From positions 1-21,254 of IMG/VR virus record IMGVR_UViG_3300046028_002233: DNA of 21,254 nucleotides, one strand, 5' to 3'. The notes beneath the pieces are model-generated. The model saw only the letters and a list, made by a program, of their open reading frames with translations, ran no database searches and was not told the DNA's origin. This DNA is from a virus. Both the position numbers and the translations under genes were made by a program. This document shows, piece after piece, positions 7,015 to 12,832 of this stretch; within the stretch, counting starts at the first letter, position 1, and every line of letters starts with the position of its first letter.

Positions 7015-8276
7015 AAATATTTAAATATATGTGCAATTACATCTACTGTCCACCCATTTCCGAGCATCTTATATCTTTGGCTATCGCTTACATGGTTTGT
7101 GTAATTATCTTTTACTGTTTGTAGGCGTTCACATTCTAAAGGAGTTAGGCGGCGGATTCTATTATTGATTTTAGCTAATGCTTGACCAGAAAAATCATTG
7201 CCTTCGCTTCTGCCTCTTGCAGGTAAAGTTCCAGATTTATTATTATCTCTCCATCTAAATCCTTCATCATATCTATAATCGCCACCTAAAATTTCAACTG
7301 CATTAGTATTTCCAGTATCTAAGCAGTAAGTTTTAACATCTGTTCTAGTTAAATGTCCTGTACCACCTTTCTTAGGATCACCACTTCTAGGCATGGTGTT
7401 ATGTACTATTAAATCCATATCTGAATGATTGCCTCCAGAATGACCACCTGCACTAAAACAACTTGCTTTATCTTGATTTGTTTTTATATTACCTTTTTTG
7501 TCAATTTTTATATAATTACCATCATTACCTTGTTTATAATAATTCATTAATAATGGTGTAGATTTATCAGTTAATGGATTTCTAAATTCTTTACCAAAAT
7601 CAGATTTTAAAATTCTATTGATAGTATTTTCACTCAAAAAATACTTTTCATCGACCTCATTCTCCAAAACATCCTTTAACAAAATTCCTTTATCTTTTGG
7701 CTTCTGTATAATTGAAACTAAATCGCCAAACAATCCACCTGGTTGCATACCAATATTAGTCCAATAAATACGTTTCCTATTCTGAGCAGATACTAAAGAT
7801 GAGTTTATATGGATGCCATTTACTCCTATTGCTTTGCTCAATACCTTTTCCCATTTCTCGCCCATCTCTACATTTTCCAACAAAAAGTATTTAGGTTTAC
7901 ATTCGTTAAGCAACCTCATAAACTCCCAGAATAAATACGATTGTCCTTCAAACTCATAACCATCTGATTTTAATTCCAAATAGTGGTTTAAGGTTAATAT
8001 CTCTGTTTCGCATTTAGTAGCCATTCCTTTACGTTTACCTGCAAAGCTAAAGGACTGACAAGGACTACCACCTATCAATAAATCTATTTTAGGCAGATCA
8101 TAACCATTTACACTTACAACACTACCTAATTGCTTAGTATCTGGATAATTAGCCATTGTAACCTGCATTGCATATTTATCAATCTCAGATGCAAAGTAAT
8201 TATCTACTTCTATTCCTGCACGTTGTAATGCCTGTTGACCGCAACTCATGCCATCAAATAGGCTAAGTACATTCAT
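7011..8276 (-). CDS. C5-cytosine DNA methyltransferase
   Basis: All main motifs of cytosine-5 DNA methyltransferases are present. Counting from the ATG at 8282, they are motif I LSLFDGMSCG (6-15, AdoMet binding), motif IV GGSPCQSF with nucleophile Cys75, motif VI ENV at 136-138, motif VIII QNRKR at 167-171, RRLTPLECERLQ (377-388), and motif X MLGNGWTVDVIAHI (406-419). About 200 residues between motifs VIII and IX form the target-recognition region, including a GGHSGGNHSDMDL stretch. I chose the third-codon ATG (8274-8276), which overlaps the upstream stop as ATGA and gives the usual MNVLSLFDG start. No cognate restriction enzyme is seen, so it is an orphan enzyme that probably protects phage DNA from host restriction. 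Target sequence unknown. Confidence 0.93.
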   Translation of the reverse strand: MNVLSLFDGMSCGQQALQRAGIEVDNYFASEIDKYAMQVTMANYPDTKQLGSVVSVNGYDLPKIDLLIGGSPCQSFSFAGKRKGMATKCETEILTLNHYLELKSDGYEFEGQSYLFWEFMRLLNECKPKYFLLENVEMGEKWEKVLSKAIGVNGIHINSSLVSAQNRKRIYWTNIGMQPGGLFGDLVSIIQKPKDKGILLKDVLENEVDEKYFLSENTINRILKSDFGKEFRNPLTDKSTPLLMNYYKQGNDGNYIKIDKKGNIKTNQDKASCFSAGGHSGGNHSDMDLIVHNTMPRSGDPKKGGTGHLTRTDVKTYCLDTGNTNAVEILGGDYRYDEGFRWRDNNKSGTLPARGRSEGNDFSGQALAKINNRIRRLTPLECERLQTVKDNYTNHVSDSQRYKMLGNGWTVDVIAHIFKYL

Positions 8277-8617
8277 TCCCATGATTGGTAATTGGTTAAT
8301 AATTTGGTTAATTTTTCGTTTTCTAATTCCATCGCTAACATTCTAGCATTGTTTTTTATGACAATCATTTTCATTTGTTCTAACTGCTCAGATAATATAA
8401 AAAAATGATCATATATCTGTTTTAATTTCTCATTCCTATCTACAACCTCCTGAATCTTCTCATTTAAGCCATGTTTCATGCGATATGAGAATACATCTCC
8501 CTCTAGGTGGCAGATTATACCAGCGAAAGATAATAATGACTCTGAGGTCTTTATTTTGTCTTGATAGTATAAAGCAAATGCTTCAATCTCTAACTCTAGT
8601 TGTAAATTACTTTTCAT
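8273..8617 (-). CDS. Hypothetical coiled-coil protein, 114 aa
   Basis: The frame is open from 8671, but the better start is the ATG at 8615-8617, which overlaps the end of the ATPase gene by 11 bases and gives MKSNLQLELEIEAFALYY; the longer version would overlap by 65. The protein is helical with long charged and hydrophobic heptad-like segments (KIQEVVDRNEKLKQIYDHFFILSEQLEQMK and LAMELENEKLTKLLTNY), so coiled-coil oligomerisation is likely. I do not recognise a family. It sits between the ATPase and the methyltransferase and may work in replication, but nothing in the sequence shows this. Confidence 0.65.
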   Translation of the reverse strand: MKSNLQLELEIEAFALYYQDKIKTSESLLSFAGIICHLEGDVFSYRMKHGLNEKIQEVVDRNEKLKQIYDHFFILSEQLEQMKMIVIKNNARMLAMELENEKLTKLLTNYQSWE

Positions 8618-9494
8618 GTTCGAATGCGTAAAGTTTAGGAAATTCATAATATCTGTTTTTCTTCCAATCAAAGAATAGTTTAGTTTGACCTTTTTTAGCT
8701 ACGCCTTTAGGTTTAGCCTTTTCAATGTGTACTAACGTTATATTATCCTCAAATGGCATTCCGTTCTCATCTAGCATACCAGTTGGCGGTCTCCACAAAT
8801 TAATCCATGTCATTGCTTTTCTGAATAAGGCTTGACCTCCCGCCGCTTCTCTAGCCATAGGCATAGGATAATATCTTAACCCTGATCTGTCAACTAATGC
8901 TTGTTGGTTGGCAGGATGCAAAGTTAAGAGCCAATGCTTTTTATTTTTCTTGCAATATCTACGAATGTCTCCACATAAATCCTCTATGTACAAATCCTGC
9001 CTATTGCCATATTCGCTCATGTCATGCTTTAATTCATTGTAAGGATCAGTTAGTATTATTTTCTCATCCTTTACTAATTTTATCAAATCATTAAAGCCAT
9101 AGGCTCTCTCATCGCTATCTACAATAGAAAACATCTCATCTATGTAATTTACGGCATTATAAAACTGTTTATCCTCTACGGCTCCGGGAATAGATTTGTA
9201 GAATGGTTTACCTGTGTACTTGTGAATAAACTCAGCATAGATGTCCTCTGTGCTTCCTGTCTCTGGTGAATAGATTAATGTTTTCTTGCCGTATTTCTCT
9301 GCCTGAGTAAATGCTAACTCAAAAGCAAACTCAGATTTGCCCTGATGTGGAGGAGCAAGAATAAACGTATAAGAACCTTCCTTTATGGAATAAAATTCAT
9401 CTAAACATGCAAAGCCTGTATTTTCGCCTCTAGGATTTCCTTTTTCACGCATCTCAATTAGAGAGTCCTGAATATCTTTGAATTTTCTAATCAT
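8607..9494 (-). CDS. RecA/DnaB-like replicative ATPase or helicase
   Basis: This 295-residue protein has a RecA-fold ATPase core. A Walker A variant, APPHQGKS at 47-54, follows GSYTFIL, and a Walker B-like KIILTDPYNEL (145-155) has Asp150. TGFACLDEFYSIKEGSYTFILAPPHQGKS resembles the substrate-anchor and P-loop region of DnaB-type and phage helicase-like ATPases. WLLTLHPANQQAL (about 188-200) fits the sensor region (H-P/Q motif), and ITLVHIEKAKPKG the late strand with basic residues. It lacks the DnaB N-terminal domain, so it is closer to compact phage helicases or helicase loaders. It follows the initiator-like protein with a 1-base overlap (TGATG), the usual initiator-helicase pair. Helicase activity is inferred, ATP binding is well supported. 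Confidence 0.8.
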   Translation of the reverse strand: MIRKFKDIQDSLIEMREKGNPRGENTGFACLDEFYSIKEGSYTFILAPPHQGKSEFAFELAFTQAEKYGKKTLIYSPETGSTEDIYAEFIHKYTGKPFYKSIPGAVEDKQFYNAVNYIDEMFSIVDSDERAYGFNDLIKLVKDEKIILTDPYNELKHDMSEYGNRQDLYIEDLCGDIRRYCKKNKKHWLLTLHPANQQALVDRSGLRYYPMPMAREAAGGQALFRKAMTWINLWRPPTGMLDENGMPFEDNITLVHIEKAKPKGVAKKGQTKLFFDWKKNRYYEFPKLYAFEHEK

Positions 9495-10180
9495 CAGTTA
9501 CCTGGTCTAAAATCTATGTACTGCAAAGTAGCAGCTTTGTTTTCATCCTTAAACCAAACGCCTTGCATCTTCTGTTTCCAATTCTTAACCTGATTGTTTC
9601 TAGAATCCTTCCAATTATTTTCTTCGTAATAATGAAAAGCCTTTATAGCTGATTCTTTGGTATAGCCATTATCTTTAAAATACAACTCAACCTCAGAGAG
9701 AGATGGTGTGTATACTATTTCTTTTCTTTTCTTTTCTTTACATGAACTCGAGTTTAACTCAGTTGAAGTTAAGTTTAACTCAGTTGCGCTTGAGTTTAAG
9801 TCAGCTTCTTTTAATTTACGTGCATTTGCGCTATTAATACCTCCCTTACTTCGCCACCCTCTTTCCTTATCCATTTGCTCAAAATTCTTAAATACCCTAT
9901 TACTCCAGAAGTAATTACCATCCGTATTTAATAACTCTAATACATTAATTGCAAAATCTATAAACTCCTCAATTAACACATATTCGCATTTCATCTGCCC
10001 GGCTATTGCCCTGTATAGAAATTGCTTTTTAGGTAGTTTGTGGTCATCATCTGAATGTAGCATTTCAATTATTCGCCACCAGATCCCATAACCTAAACCA
10101 CCATACTCAGAAATCAATGCCTGTATCTTTGGATCAGAAGTAGGCTCAAAATCATGACTGAAATAAAATGTTTTCTTCAT
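9494..10180 (-). CDS. Replication initiator-like protein (Lin1244/Lin1753, DUF4373 N-terminal domain)
   Basis: The real start is probably the ATG at 10178-10180 (MKKTFYFSHD); the frame extends to 10237, but that part reads through a leader hairpin. The N-terminal 110 residues (FSHDFEPTSDPKIQALISEYGGLGYGIWWRIIEML) match the Lin1244/Lin1753-like winged-helix domain of phage replication proteins. A flexible Ser/Leu/Asn-rich linker has a 7-residue repeat (ADLNSSA, TELNLTS, TELNSSS), followed by a basic KEKKRKE. The C-terminal part (SEVELYFKDNGYTKESAIKAFHYYEENNWKD, then VKNWKQKMQGVW) resembles DnaD/DnaT-type primosome C-termini. It probably binds the origin and helps load the helicase encoded next. 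The linker DNA carries iteron-like repeats. Confidence 0.75.
   Translation of the reverse strand: MKKTFYFSHDFEPTSDPKIQALISEYGGLGYGIWWRIIEMLHSDDDHKLPKKQFLYRAIAGQMKCEYVLIEEFIDFAINVLELLNTDGNYFWSNRVFKNFEQMDKERGWRSKGGINSANARKLKEADLNSSATELNLTSTELNSSSCKEKKRKEIVYTPSLSEVELYFKDNGYTKESAIKAFHYYEENNWKDSRNNQVKNWKQKMQGVWFKDENKAATLQYIDFRPGN
9715..9813 (-). repeat. Three 21-bp tandem repeats plus polypyrimidine tract, origin-like
   Basis: On the plus strand three 21-base units start at 9751, 9772 and 9793. Units 1 and 2 share their first 15 bases (AGTTTAACTCAGTTG) exactly, and unit 3 matches 12 of these 15. Immediately to the left, about 9718-9740, is an almost pure pyrimidine tract of repeated CTTTT. The repeats encode the 7-residue linker repeat of the initiator-like protein. 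Repeats plus a strand-asymmetric AT-rich tract inside the initiator gene is the plan of the lambda origin, so this is a candidate replication origin; a simple coding repeat is the alternative. Confidence 0.5.
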
Positions 10181-10192
10181 TTGATTAAAATT

Positions 10193-10272
10193 AAAAAACC
10201 CATGCGGTTTCAAGGCATCCACTCCTATCCACCACATGGGTTTAAATGTTTTCTAATAGCTTATTGTGGATG
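10193..10272 (-). promoter_or_regulatory. Structured leader B: U-tailed hairpin with loop-complementary 7-mer
   Basis: On the minus strand a stem AAACCCATG/CATGGGTTT (10235-10243 with 10196-10204), one mismatch and three more pairs close a 22-nt loop (10209-10230). The stem runs into a T-tract, and the initiator-like ATG follows at 10180. An upstream 7-mer CATCCAC (10266-10272) is the perfect complement of GTGGATG in the loop (10216-10222). Leader A upstream of the ERF gene has the same plan with a 17/22 identical loop and unrelated stems. It may be an attenuator, a riboswitch-like or protein-binding RNA, or a DNA operator. Confidence 0.65.
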
Positions 10273-10285
10273 TCAGCTACCATTC

Positions 10286-10293
10286 CAAAGATA
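10286..10293 (-). promoter_or_regulatory. Candidate -7 box (TATCTTTG) before leader B
   Basis: TATCTTTG on the minus strand fits the TAnnTTTG consensus exactly. It lies just after the stop of the HTH gene (10300) and about 14 bases before the leader 7-mer, so transcription would start near 10279 and include the whole leader. I see no TTG at the right distance for a -33 element; the upstream DNA is AT-only. Confidence 0.45.
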
Positions 10294-10299
10294 TAAAAA

Positions 10300-10503
10300 T
10301 TAATTAATTAAATAATACTTTTTATACCTGGATCCTGTTTGATAATTAGTCTGCCATTCACCTTTTATGTTTAAGCCTCTAGTTTTCAAAACGCAAACAA
10401 TCTTGCGCAATTCAAAAGTCTTAAATAAGTTAAAACAATCTAATACTGTCAGCGGTTGCCCTGTTGTTAAAAACTCCTCAACCTGTTTAATTTTGATGTT
10501 CAT
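10300..10503 (-). CDS. Small helix-turn-helix protein (HTH_55-like)
   Basis: This 67-residue protein has the pattern of the small winged-helix HTH_55 family of phages. LTTGQPLTVLDCFNLFKTFELRKIVCVLKTRGLNIKGEW (about 12-50) contains the T-x-x-D-x-x-x-x-F helix, the recognition-helix region with xxIxxLKxRG, and a final basic YQTGSRYKKYYLI wing-like strand pair. It is probably a DNA-binding protein. Its start overlaps the upstream HTH gene's stop as ATGA (10500-10503). The candidate promoter for the replication gene lies right after its stop, so it closes the ERF operon. Target unknown. Confidence 0.7.
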   Translation of the reverse strand: MNIKIKQVEEFLTTGQPLTVLDCFNLFKTFELRKIVCVLKTRGLNIKGEWQTNYQTGSRYKKYYLIN

Positions 10504-10709
10504 ACGTTTGATTTTAAGATTAATACTATTGGATTATTTGGCTTTTGATAAAACCAGTATTTAGTCATCCATCCACAAACAGATGGCATTGATAGGTTTA
10601 GATATTTACTTGCATCAGCAGGAGTTACTCCCCTGCCAACAATCATTTCCAAAGTCAAAGCAATACGCTTCTTATCTGGAATCTTTAGGTACTTTTTTGG
10701 CTTATACAT
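10500..10709 (-). CDS. Small helix-turn-helix protein, 69 aa
   Basis: The protein is basic. Its centre, RIALTLEMIVGRGVTPADASKYLNLSMPSVCGWMTKYWF (about 15-53), looks like a helix-turn-helix: TPADASKYLNLSMPSVCGWM matches the usual pattern of helix 2, turn and recognition helix (x-A-A-x-x-L-x-x-S-x-x-x-V-x-x-W). It resembles HTH domains of phage adaptor or transposase-like proteins and could bind DNA. The start codon overlaps the stop of the preceding gene by one base, and its end overlaps the next small HTH gene, forming a pair of DNA-binding proteins behind the ERF gene. No specific family recognised. Confidence 0.6.
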   Translation of the reverse strand: MYKPKKYLKIPDKKRIALTLEMIVGRGVTPADASKYLNLSMPSVCGWMTKYWFYQKPNNPIVLILKSNV

Positions 10710-11143
10710 TAGAATGTAATTACTATTGATGGTTTATTAAATTTCTTGCTAACCTTTGGCACTTCGCAACCCTCTGAGTCAAATATAATCTCATCTGATT
10801 TACTTGCGGTCTTTAATAATTCCTGCCTTTGCTTTAGCTTATTCTCAAGCAGTACATATATATCATCCTCATCATAATTAAGGCTCTCAGCTCCGTTCTT
10901 TGGAGTAAATAGAACTCCATTATAGCTATCAGGCTCAGTAAGGTTTAAACGATCTCTAAATGTCCTATCTGCTGAATCAATTACTGCCTTTAACCTAGCT
11001 ATGTTAGAATAGAACTGAGTAGGTGTTTGATTGCCATCATCAAAGAGTTTATTAATCAGATTGATGCCTGTCTGCTCGGCTTGTTTCTTTGTGAAATCAG
11101 GCGCATACATTACGCCTGATAACTCTACTAACTCATTAGACAT
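10709..11143 (-). CDS. Hypothetical protein downstream of ERF, 144 aa
   Basis: I do not recognise this family. The protein is soluble and acidic in the middle, with a helical region (FTKKQAEQTGINLINKLFDDGN, then FYSNIARLKAVIDSADRTFRDRLNL), a glycine- and Asn-containing stretch, and a long charged helix (DIYVLLENKLKQRQELLKTASKSD) ending in a hydrophobic PSIVITF tail. It overlaps the ERF gene by 8 bases and probably shares its mRNA. A position directly after a single-strand annealing protein suggests a helper in recombination, such as a nuclease partner or modulator, but no nuclease motif is visible. Confidence 0.6.
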   Translation of the reverse strand: MSNELVELSGVMYAPDFTKKQAEQTGINLINKLFDDGNQTPTQFYSNIARLKAVIDSADRTFRDRLNLTEPDSYNGVLFTPKNGAESLNYDEDDIYVLLENKLKQRQELLKTASKSDEIIFDSEGCEVPKVSKKFNKPSIVITF

Positions 11144-11675
11144 TTGCAGCCTCCTTTTCTAATAACGCCTGGTTATCTGTGCTGATCTTGTATTTCTTTA
11201 ATATCACATCCATTGTATATCCATCCTTTAAGGCTTGAACAACGGATGCCCATTTATCGGTTTTAGGATTAAGCCATGCTCTTGAATCCTCAGCAGCTTT
11301 GTTGCCATCATCATCATCATCTATATTCAGACCTAATACTCCTGCTAAAGCATAACGCTTGGCATAGGTAATGGCAGAGCCTACGGCTTGAGGATCATTC
11401 TGTTTACTAACTGGCATAATAAAGGAATCCATTAAATACTCGCCTGATTCGGCATGAATTAAAATAGTACATAACCCATTCACTCCGCTAGGCATCTGGG
11501 AGTAAGCCAGACCAGACTCGGCTAATGGTTTGCTGATTGCATCCTGAATGTTAGATAACGATGCGTAATTAGATTTAAAGAATGGATTTTTAGCATCCTT
11601 TGAAATCTTCTGGACTCTGCCCTGAAAGTCTATTAAGGCTTTAGCTAGGCTTGTAATTGTTTCTGATTTTTCCAT
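11136..11675 (-). CDS. erf: ERF family single-strand annealing recombination protein
   Basis: I start the gene at the ATG 11673-11675 (MEKSETITSLAKAL), giving 179 residues; the upstream extension to 11825 reads through a leader hairpin. The ERF core is clear: ALIDFQGRVQKISKDAKNPFFKSNYASLSNIQDAI, LAESGLAYSQMP, LCTILIHAESGEYL, and the signature AVGSAITYAKRYALAGVLGLNIDDDDDGN with its Gly-Ser-x-x-Thr-Tyr-x-x-R-Tyr-x-Leu and acidic run. The C-terminal 50 residues (WASVVQALKDGYTMDVILKKYKIS) form a small helical domain. ERF proteins anneal complementary single strands and help circularise or recombine phage DNA. The gene is preceded by promoter-like sequence and structured leader A, so it is likely regulated at RNA level. 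Confidence 0.88.
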   Translation of the reverse strand: MEKSETITSLAKALIDFQGRVQKISKDAKNPFFKSNYASLSNIQDAISKPLAESGLAYSQMPSGVNGLCTILIHAESGEYLMDSFIMPVSKQNDPQAVGSAITYAKRYALAGVLGLNIDDDDDGNKAAEDSRAWLNPKTDKWASVVQALKDGYTMDVILKKYKISTDNQALLEKEAANV

Positions 11676-11679
11676 AATG

Positions 11680-11755
11680 AAAAAAGCGTATGCCGTCAAG
11701 GTGTCCACTCCCATCAGGCTATACGCTATGTTTTTTTGGTTAATAAATGTGGACA
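11680..11755 (-). promoter_or_regulatory. Structured leader A: U-tailed hairpin with loop-complementary 7-mer
   Basis: On the minus strand AGCGTAT/ATACGCT (11721-11727 with 11685-11691), a one-base bulge and GCC/GGC enclose a 22-nt loop (11695-11716). The stem ends in a T-tract (11680-11685) only 4 bases from the ERF ATG. The upstream 7-mer TGTCCAC (11749-11755) is the perfect complement of GTGGACA in the loop (11702-11708). Compared with leader B, two loop bases inside this 7-mer differ and the upstream 7-mer changes to match. The spacer from 7-mer to hairpin is 21 bases here and 22 in leader B. Confidence 0.65.
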
Positions 11756-11761
11756 TTGGGT

Positions 11762-11791
11762 TAAAGTTATAAAAATAATATTTTAAATCAA
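11762..11791 (-). promoter_or_regulatory. Candidate promoter for ERF operon
   Basis: Minus strand: TTG (11789-11791, within TTTTG), 19 bases, then TAACTTTA (11762-11769), which misses the last base of TAnnTTTG. The predicted transcription start near 11755 places the leader 7-mer at the very 5' end of the mRNA. The -33 element overlaps the end of the small membrane peptide gene. The spacing is good but the -7 match is imperfect. Confidence 0.45.
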
Positions 11792-11869
11792 AATAAATGC
11801 AATAATTAATAAAACAGCTGACCATAACAACATCGTAAATATGACCAAATCATCTTTCTTCTTATCCAT
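11783..11869 (-). CDS. 28-aa single-TM micropeptide
   Basis: Reading the gap after 11862 gives an ATG frame MDKKKDDLVIFTMLLWSAV followed by a hydrophobic LLIIAFILI end. It is a charged lysine/aspartate N-terminus followed by about 20 residues of membrane-spanning sequence, then a TAA stop at 11783. The ATG overlaps the stop of the upstream gene by 8 bases, the same coupling as neighbouring genes, which supports translation. I recognise no family. Such peptides in phage early regions can be membrane-active host-takeover or superinfection proteins, but this is inference. Confidence 0.55.
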   Translation of the reverse strand: MDKKKDDLVIFTMLLWSAVLLIIAFILI

Positions 11870-12122
11870 TTTCGATAATTGTTTCTAGTGCAAGTGAATA
11901 ATCTCCATCAAATAATATAGCAACTGTCTCTCTGCCATCTAGCACCTGAACGTTATCCTTAGTACCTTGAATAGTGCCATCAAAATAATCCTCAATCATC
12001 AACTCTCCTGAATGCTCAATGTGAATGATATTATCATCTGCATCATAGAATAGTAAATGGTTGTTTACATCTAGATCACAGTCATTTCCGAAATCTAGAA
12101 ATAGTTGAAGTATTGCTTTCAT
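11862..12122 (-). CDS. Hypothetical acidic protein, 86 aa
   Basis: This small protein is strongly acidic (many Asp and Glu) and beta-rich by pattern: LLFYDADDNIIHIEHSGELMIEDYF, then NVQVLDGRETVAILFDGDYSLALETII. The alternating hydrophobic pattern suggests a compact sheet fold. No catalytic motif or known family is recognised. Its ATG overlaps the previous small gene's stop as ATGA. Acidic small early phage proteins often bind host proteins or mimic DNA, but there is no direct evidence here. Confidence 0.6.
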   Translation of the reverse strand: MKAILQLFLDFGNDCDLDVNNHLLFYDADDNIIHIEHSGELMIEDYFDGTIQGTKDNVQVLDGRETVAILFDGDYSLALETIIENG

Positions 12123-12256
12123 TTCTTTTTATGAATAAAGTTAATCCATTTATTAAATTCTCTGGTATTGGGCGCTAAATTTATTTTAATGATTGCGCCA
12201 TTTTCATACTCAAATACCCTACCATCAGGGTAAACAGTTCTACAAATGCTTTTCAT
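12119..12256 (-). CDS. Small protein, 45 aa
   Basis: An ATG at 12254-12256 opens a 45-codon frame beginning MKSICRTVYPDGRVFEYENG and ending with a basic FIHKKK tail. It overlaps the upstream gene by 17 bases and its stop overlaps the downstream ATG as ATGA, so it fills the gap with the same coupling as its neighbours. The VYPDGRVFEYENGAIIKI segment reads as a beta hairpin. I recognise no family. Confidence 0.6.
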   Translation of the reverse strand: MKSICRTVYPDGRVFEYENGAIIKINLAPNTREFNKWINFIHKKK

Positions 12257-12470
12257 GATCAAATATTTTTTTTATAGCCTCAGGTGAATAATCATATTGC
12301 TTTACACCTAAATTAAAAATTAAATTGCAAATAGTACCATATTTTAAATCTGCCCATGATACATTATCTGATAATTCTCTCATCAATATTCTCATGGTTA
12401 CAGGGTACTTAACCTCTTCAGCCTTTAATCTTTTTAAATGATCTGGACTTAGTCTTTCTAGTAAGTTCAT
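12240..12470 (-). CDS. Hypothetical protein, 76 aa, helical
   Basis: The protein is soluble and helical: MNLLERLSPDHLKRLKAEEVKYPVTMRILMREL, then WADLKYGTICNLIFNLGVKQYDYSPEAIKKIFDHEKHL. It has no transmembrane segment or recognised motif. The start overlaps the upstream stop as ATGA (12467-12470). It belongs to the run of short early-type genes that begins at the promoter at 12833. The function is unknown. Confidence 0.6.
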   Translation of the reverse strand: MNLLERLSPDHLKRLKAEEVKYPVTMRILMRELSDNVSWADLKYGTICNLIFNLGVKQYDYSPEAIKKIFDHEKHL

Positions 12471-12724
12471 ATATTTTCAAATGCGTAATGATAATCGTGG
12501 TTAAATTCTGCTATTATGTAATCTTCGCCATAGCATGACTGCATGGTCTCATCTTCTGGATTGCCTGACTTACCAGATGTCCATGTTTTCATACCCTCAT
12601 AATGATCTTCAATCAGATACTTAGCATCCTCAGCTACTGTTTGATCATTCCAATAAATAGCATCCATGTCCGCATCATAATAGCAGTTAGGGTACTTTGT
12701 TTTTAAATCTTTTAGTACACTCAT
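12467..12724 (-). CDS. Hypothetical acidic protein, 85 aa
   Basis: This protein is rich in Asp, Glu, Tyr and Trp (for example YPNCYYDADMDAIYWNDQ and EDYIIAEFNHDYHYAFENI). A conserved-looking SGKSGNPEDETM loop lies in the middle, but it does not form a P-loop in the right context. No family is recognised. Its ATG overlaps the stop of the 29-residue membrane peptide as ATGA, and its own stop overlaps the next gene in the same way, so it is part of a coupled early operon. Confidence 0.6.
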   Translation of the reverse strand: MSVLKDLKTKYPNCYYDADMDAIYWNDQTVAEDAKYLIEDHYEGMKTWTSGKSGNPEDETMQSCYGEDYIIAEFNHDYHYAFENI

Positions 12725-12810
12725 TTTATTTTTTGGATTAAATAGTCACACAATCCGGCTACTGCTATCAGTATTGCCGACATAATAATAAAAAAGATGA
12801 TAATTTCCAT
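12721..12810 (-). CDS. 29-aa single-TM micropeptide
   Basis: An ATG at 12808-12810 opens a frame of 29 codons that starts MEIIIFFIIMSAILIAVAGL and ends in a basic QKIK. It is almost wholly one membrane-spanning helix with a short charged C-terminus. The TGA overlaps the ATG of the next gene (ATGA), and a good promoter lies 23 bases upstream, so it would be the first gene of the early operon. No family recognised; a membrane-active role is inferred from hydrophobicity only. Confidence 0.6.
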   Translation of the reverse strand: MEIIIFFIIMSAILIAVAGLCDYLIQKIK

Positions 12811-12832
12811 AGTTTGTTTTTTTTTGGTTATT

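Noticed and set aside
7011-8276. Restriction-modification system around the C5 methyltransferase
   Set aside because: Neither neighbouring small protein shows a restriction endonuclease motif, and the DUF1064 protein is more typical of phage recombination; an orphan methyltransferase is the simpler reading.
10211-10222. CAAGGCATCCAC in leader B equals a stretch complementary to the conserved 5' region of bacterial 23S rRNA
   Set aside because: The match is only 12 bases, and leader A differs from it at two positions while keeping its own internal pairing, so an rRNA origin or rRNA mimicry is not supported; chance similarity is more likely.
10181-10237. 19-codon upstream extension of the initiator-like frame
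   Set aside because: It consists of the leader B hairpin in translation; MKKTFYFSHD at 10180 is the usual start for this domain.
11676-11825. 50-codon upstream extension of the ERF frame
   Set aside because: It reads through the promoter-like box and the hairpin of leader A and has no ERF similarity; the ATG at 11675 begins the typical ERF sequence.
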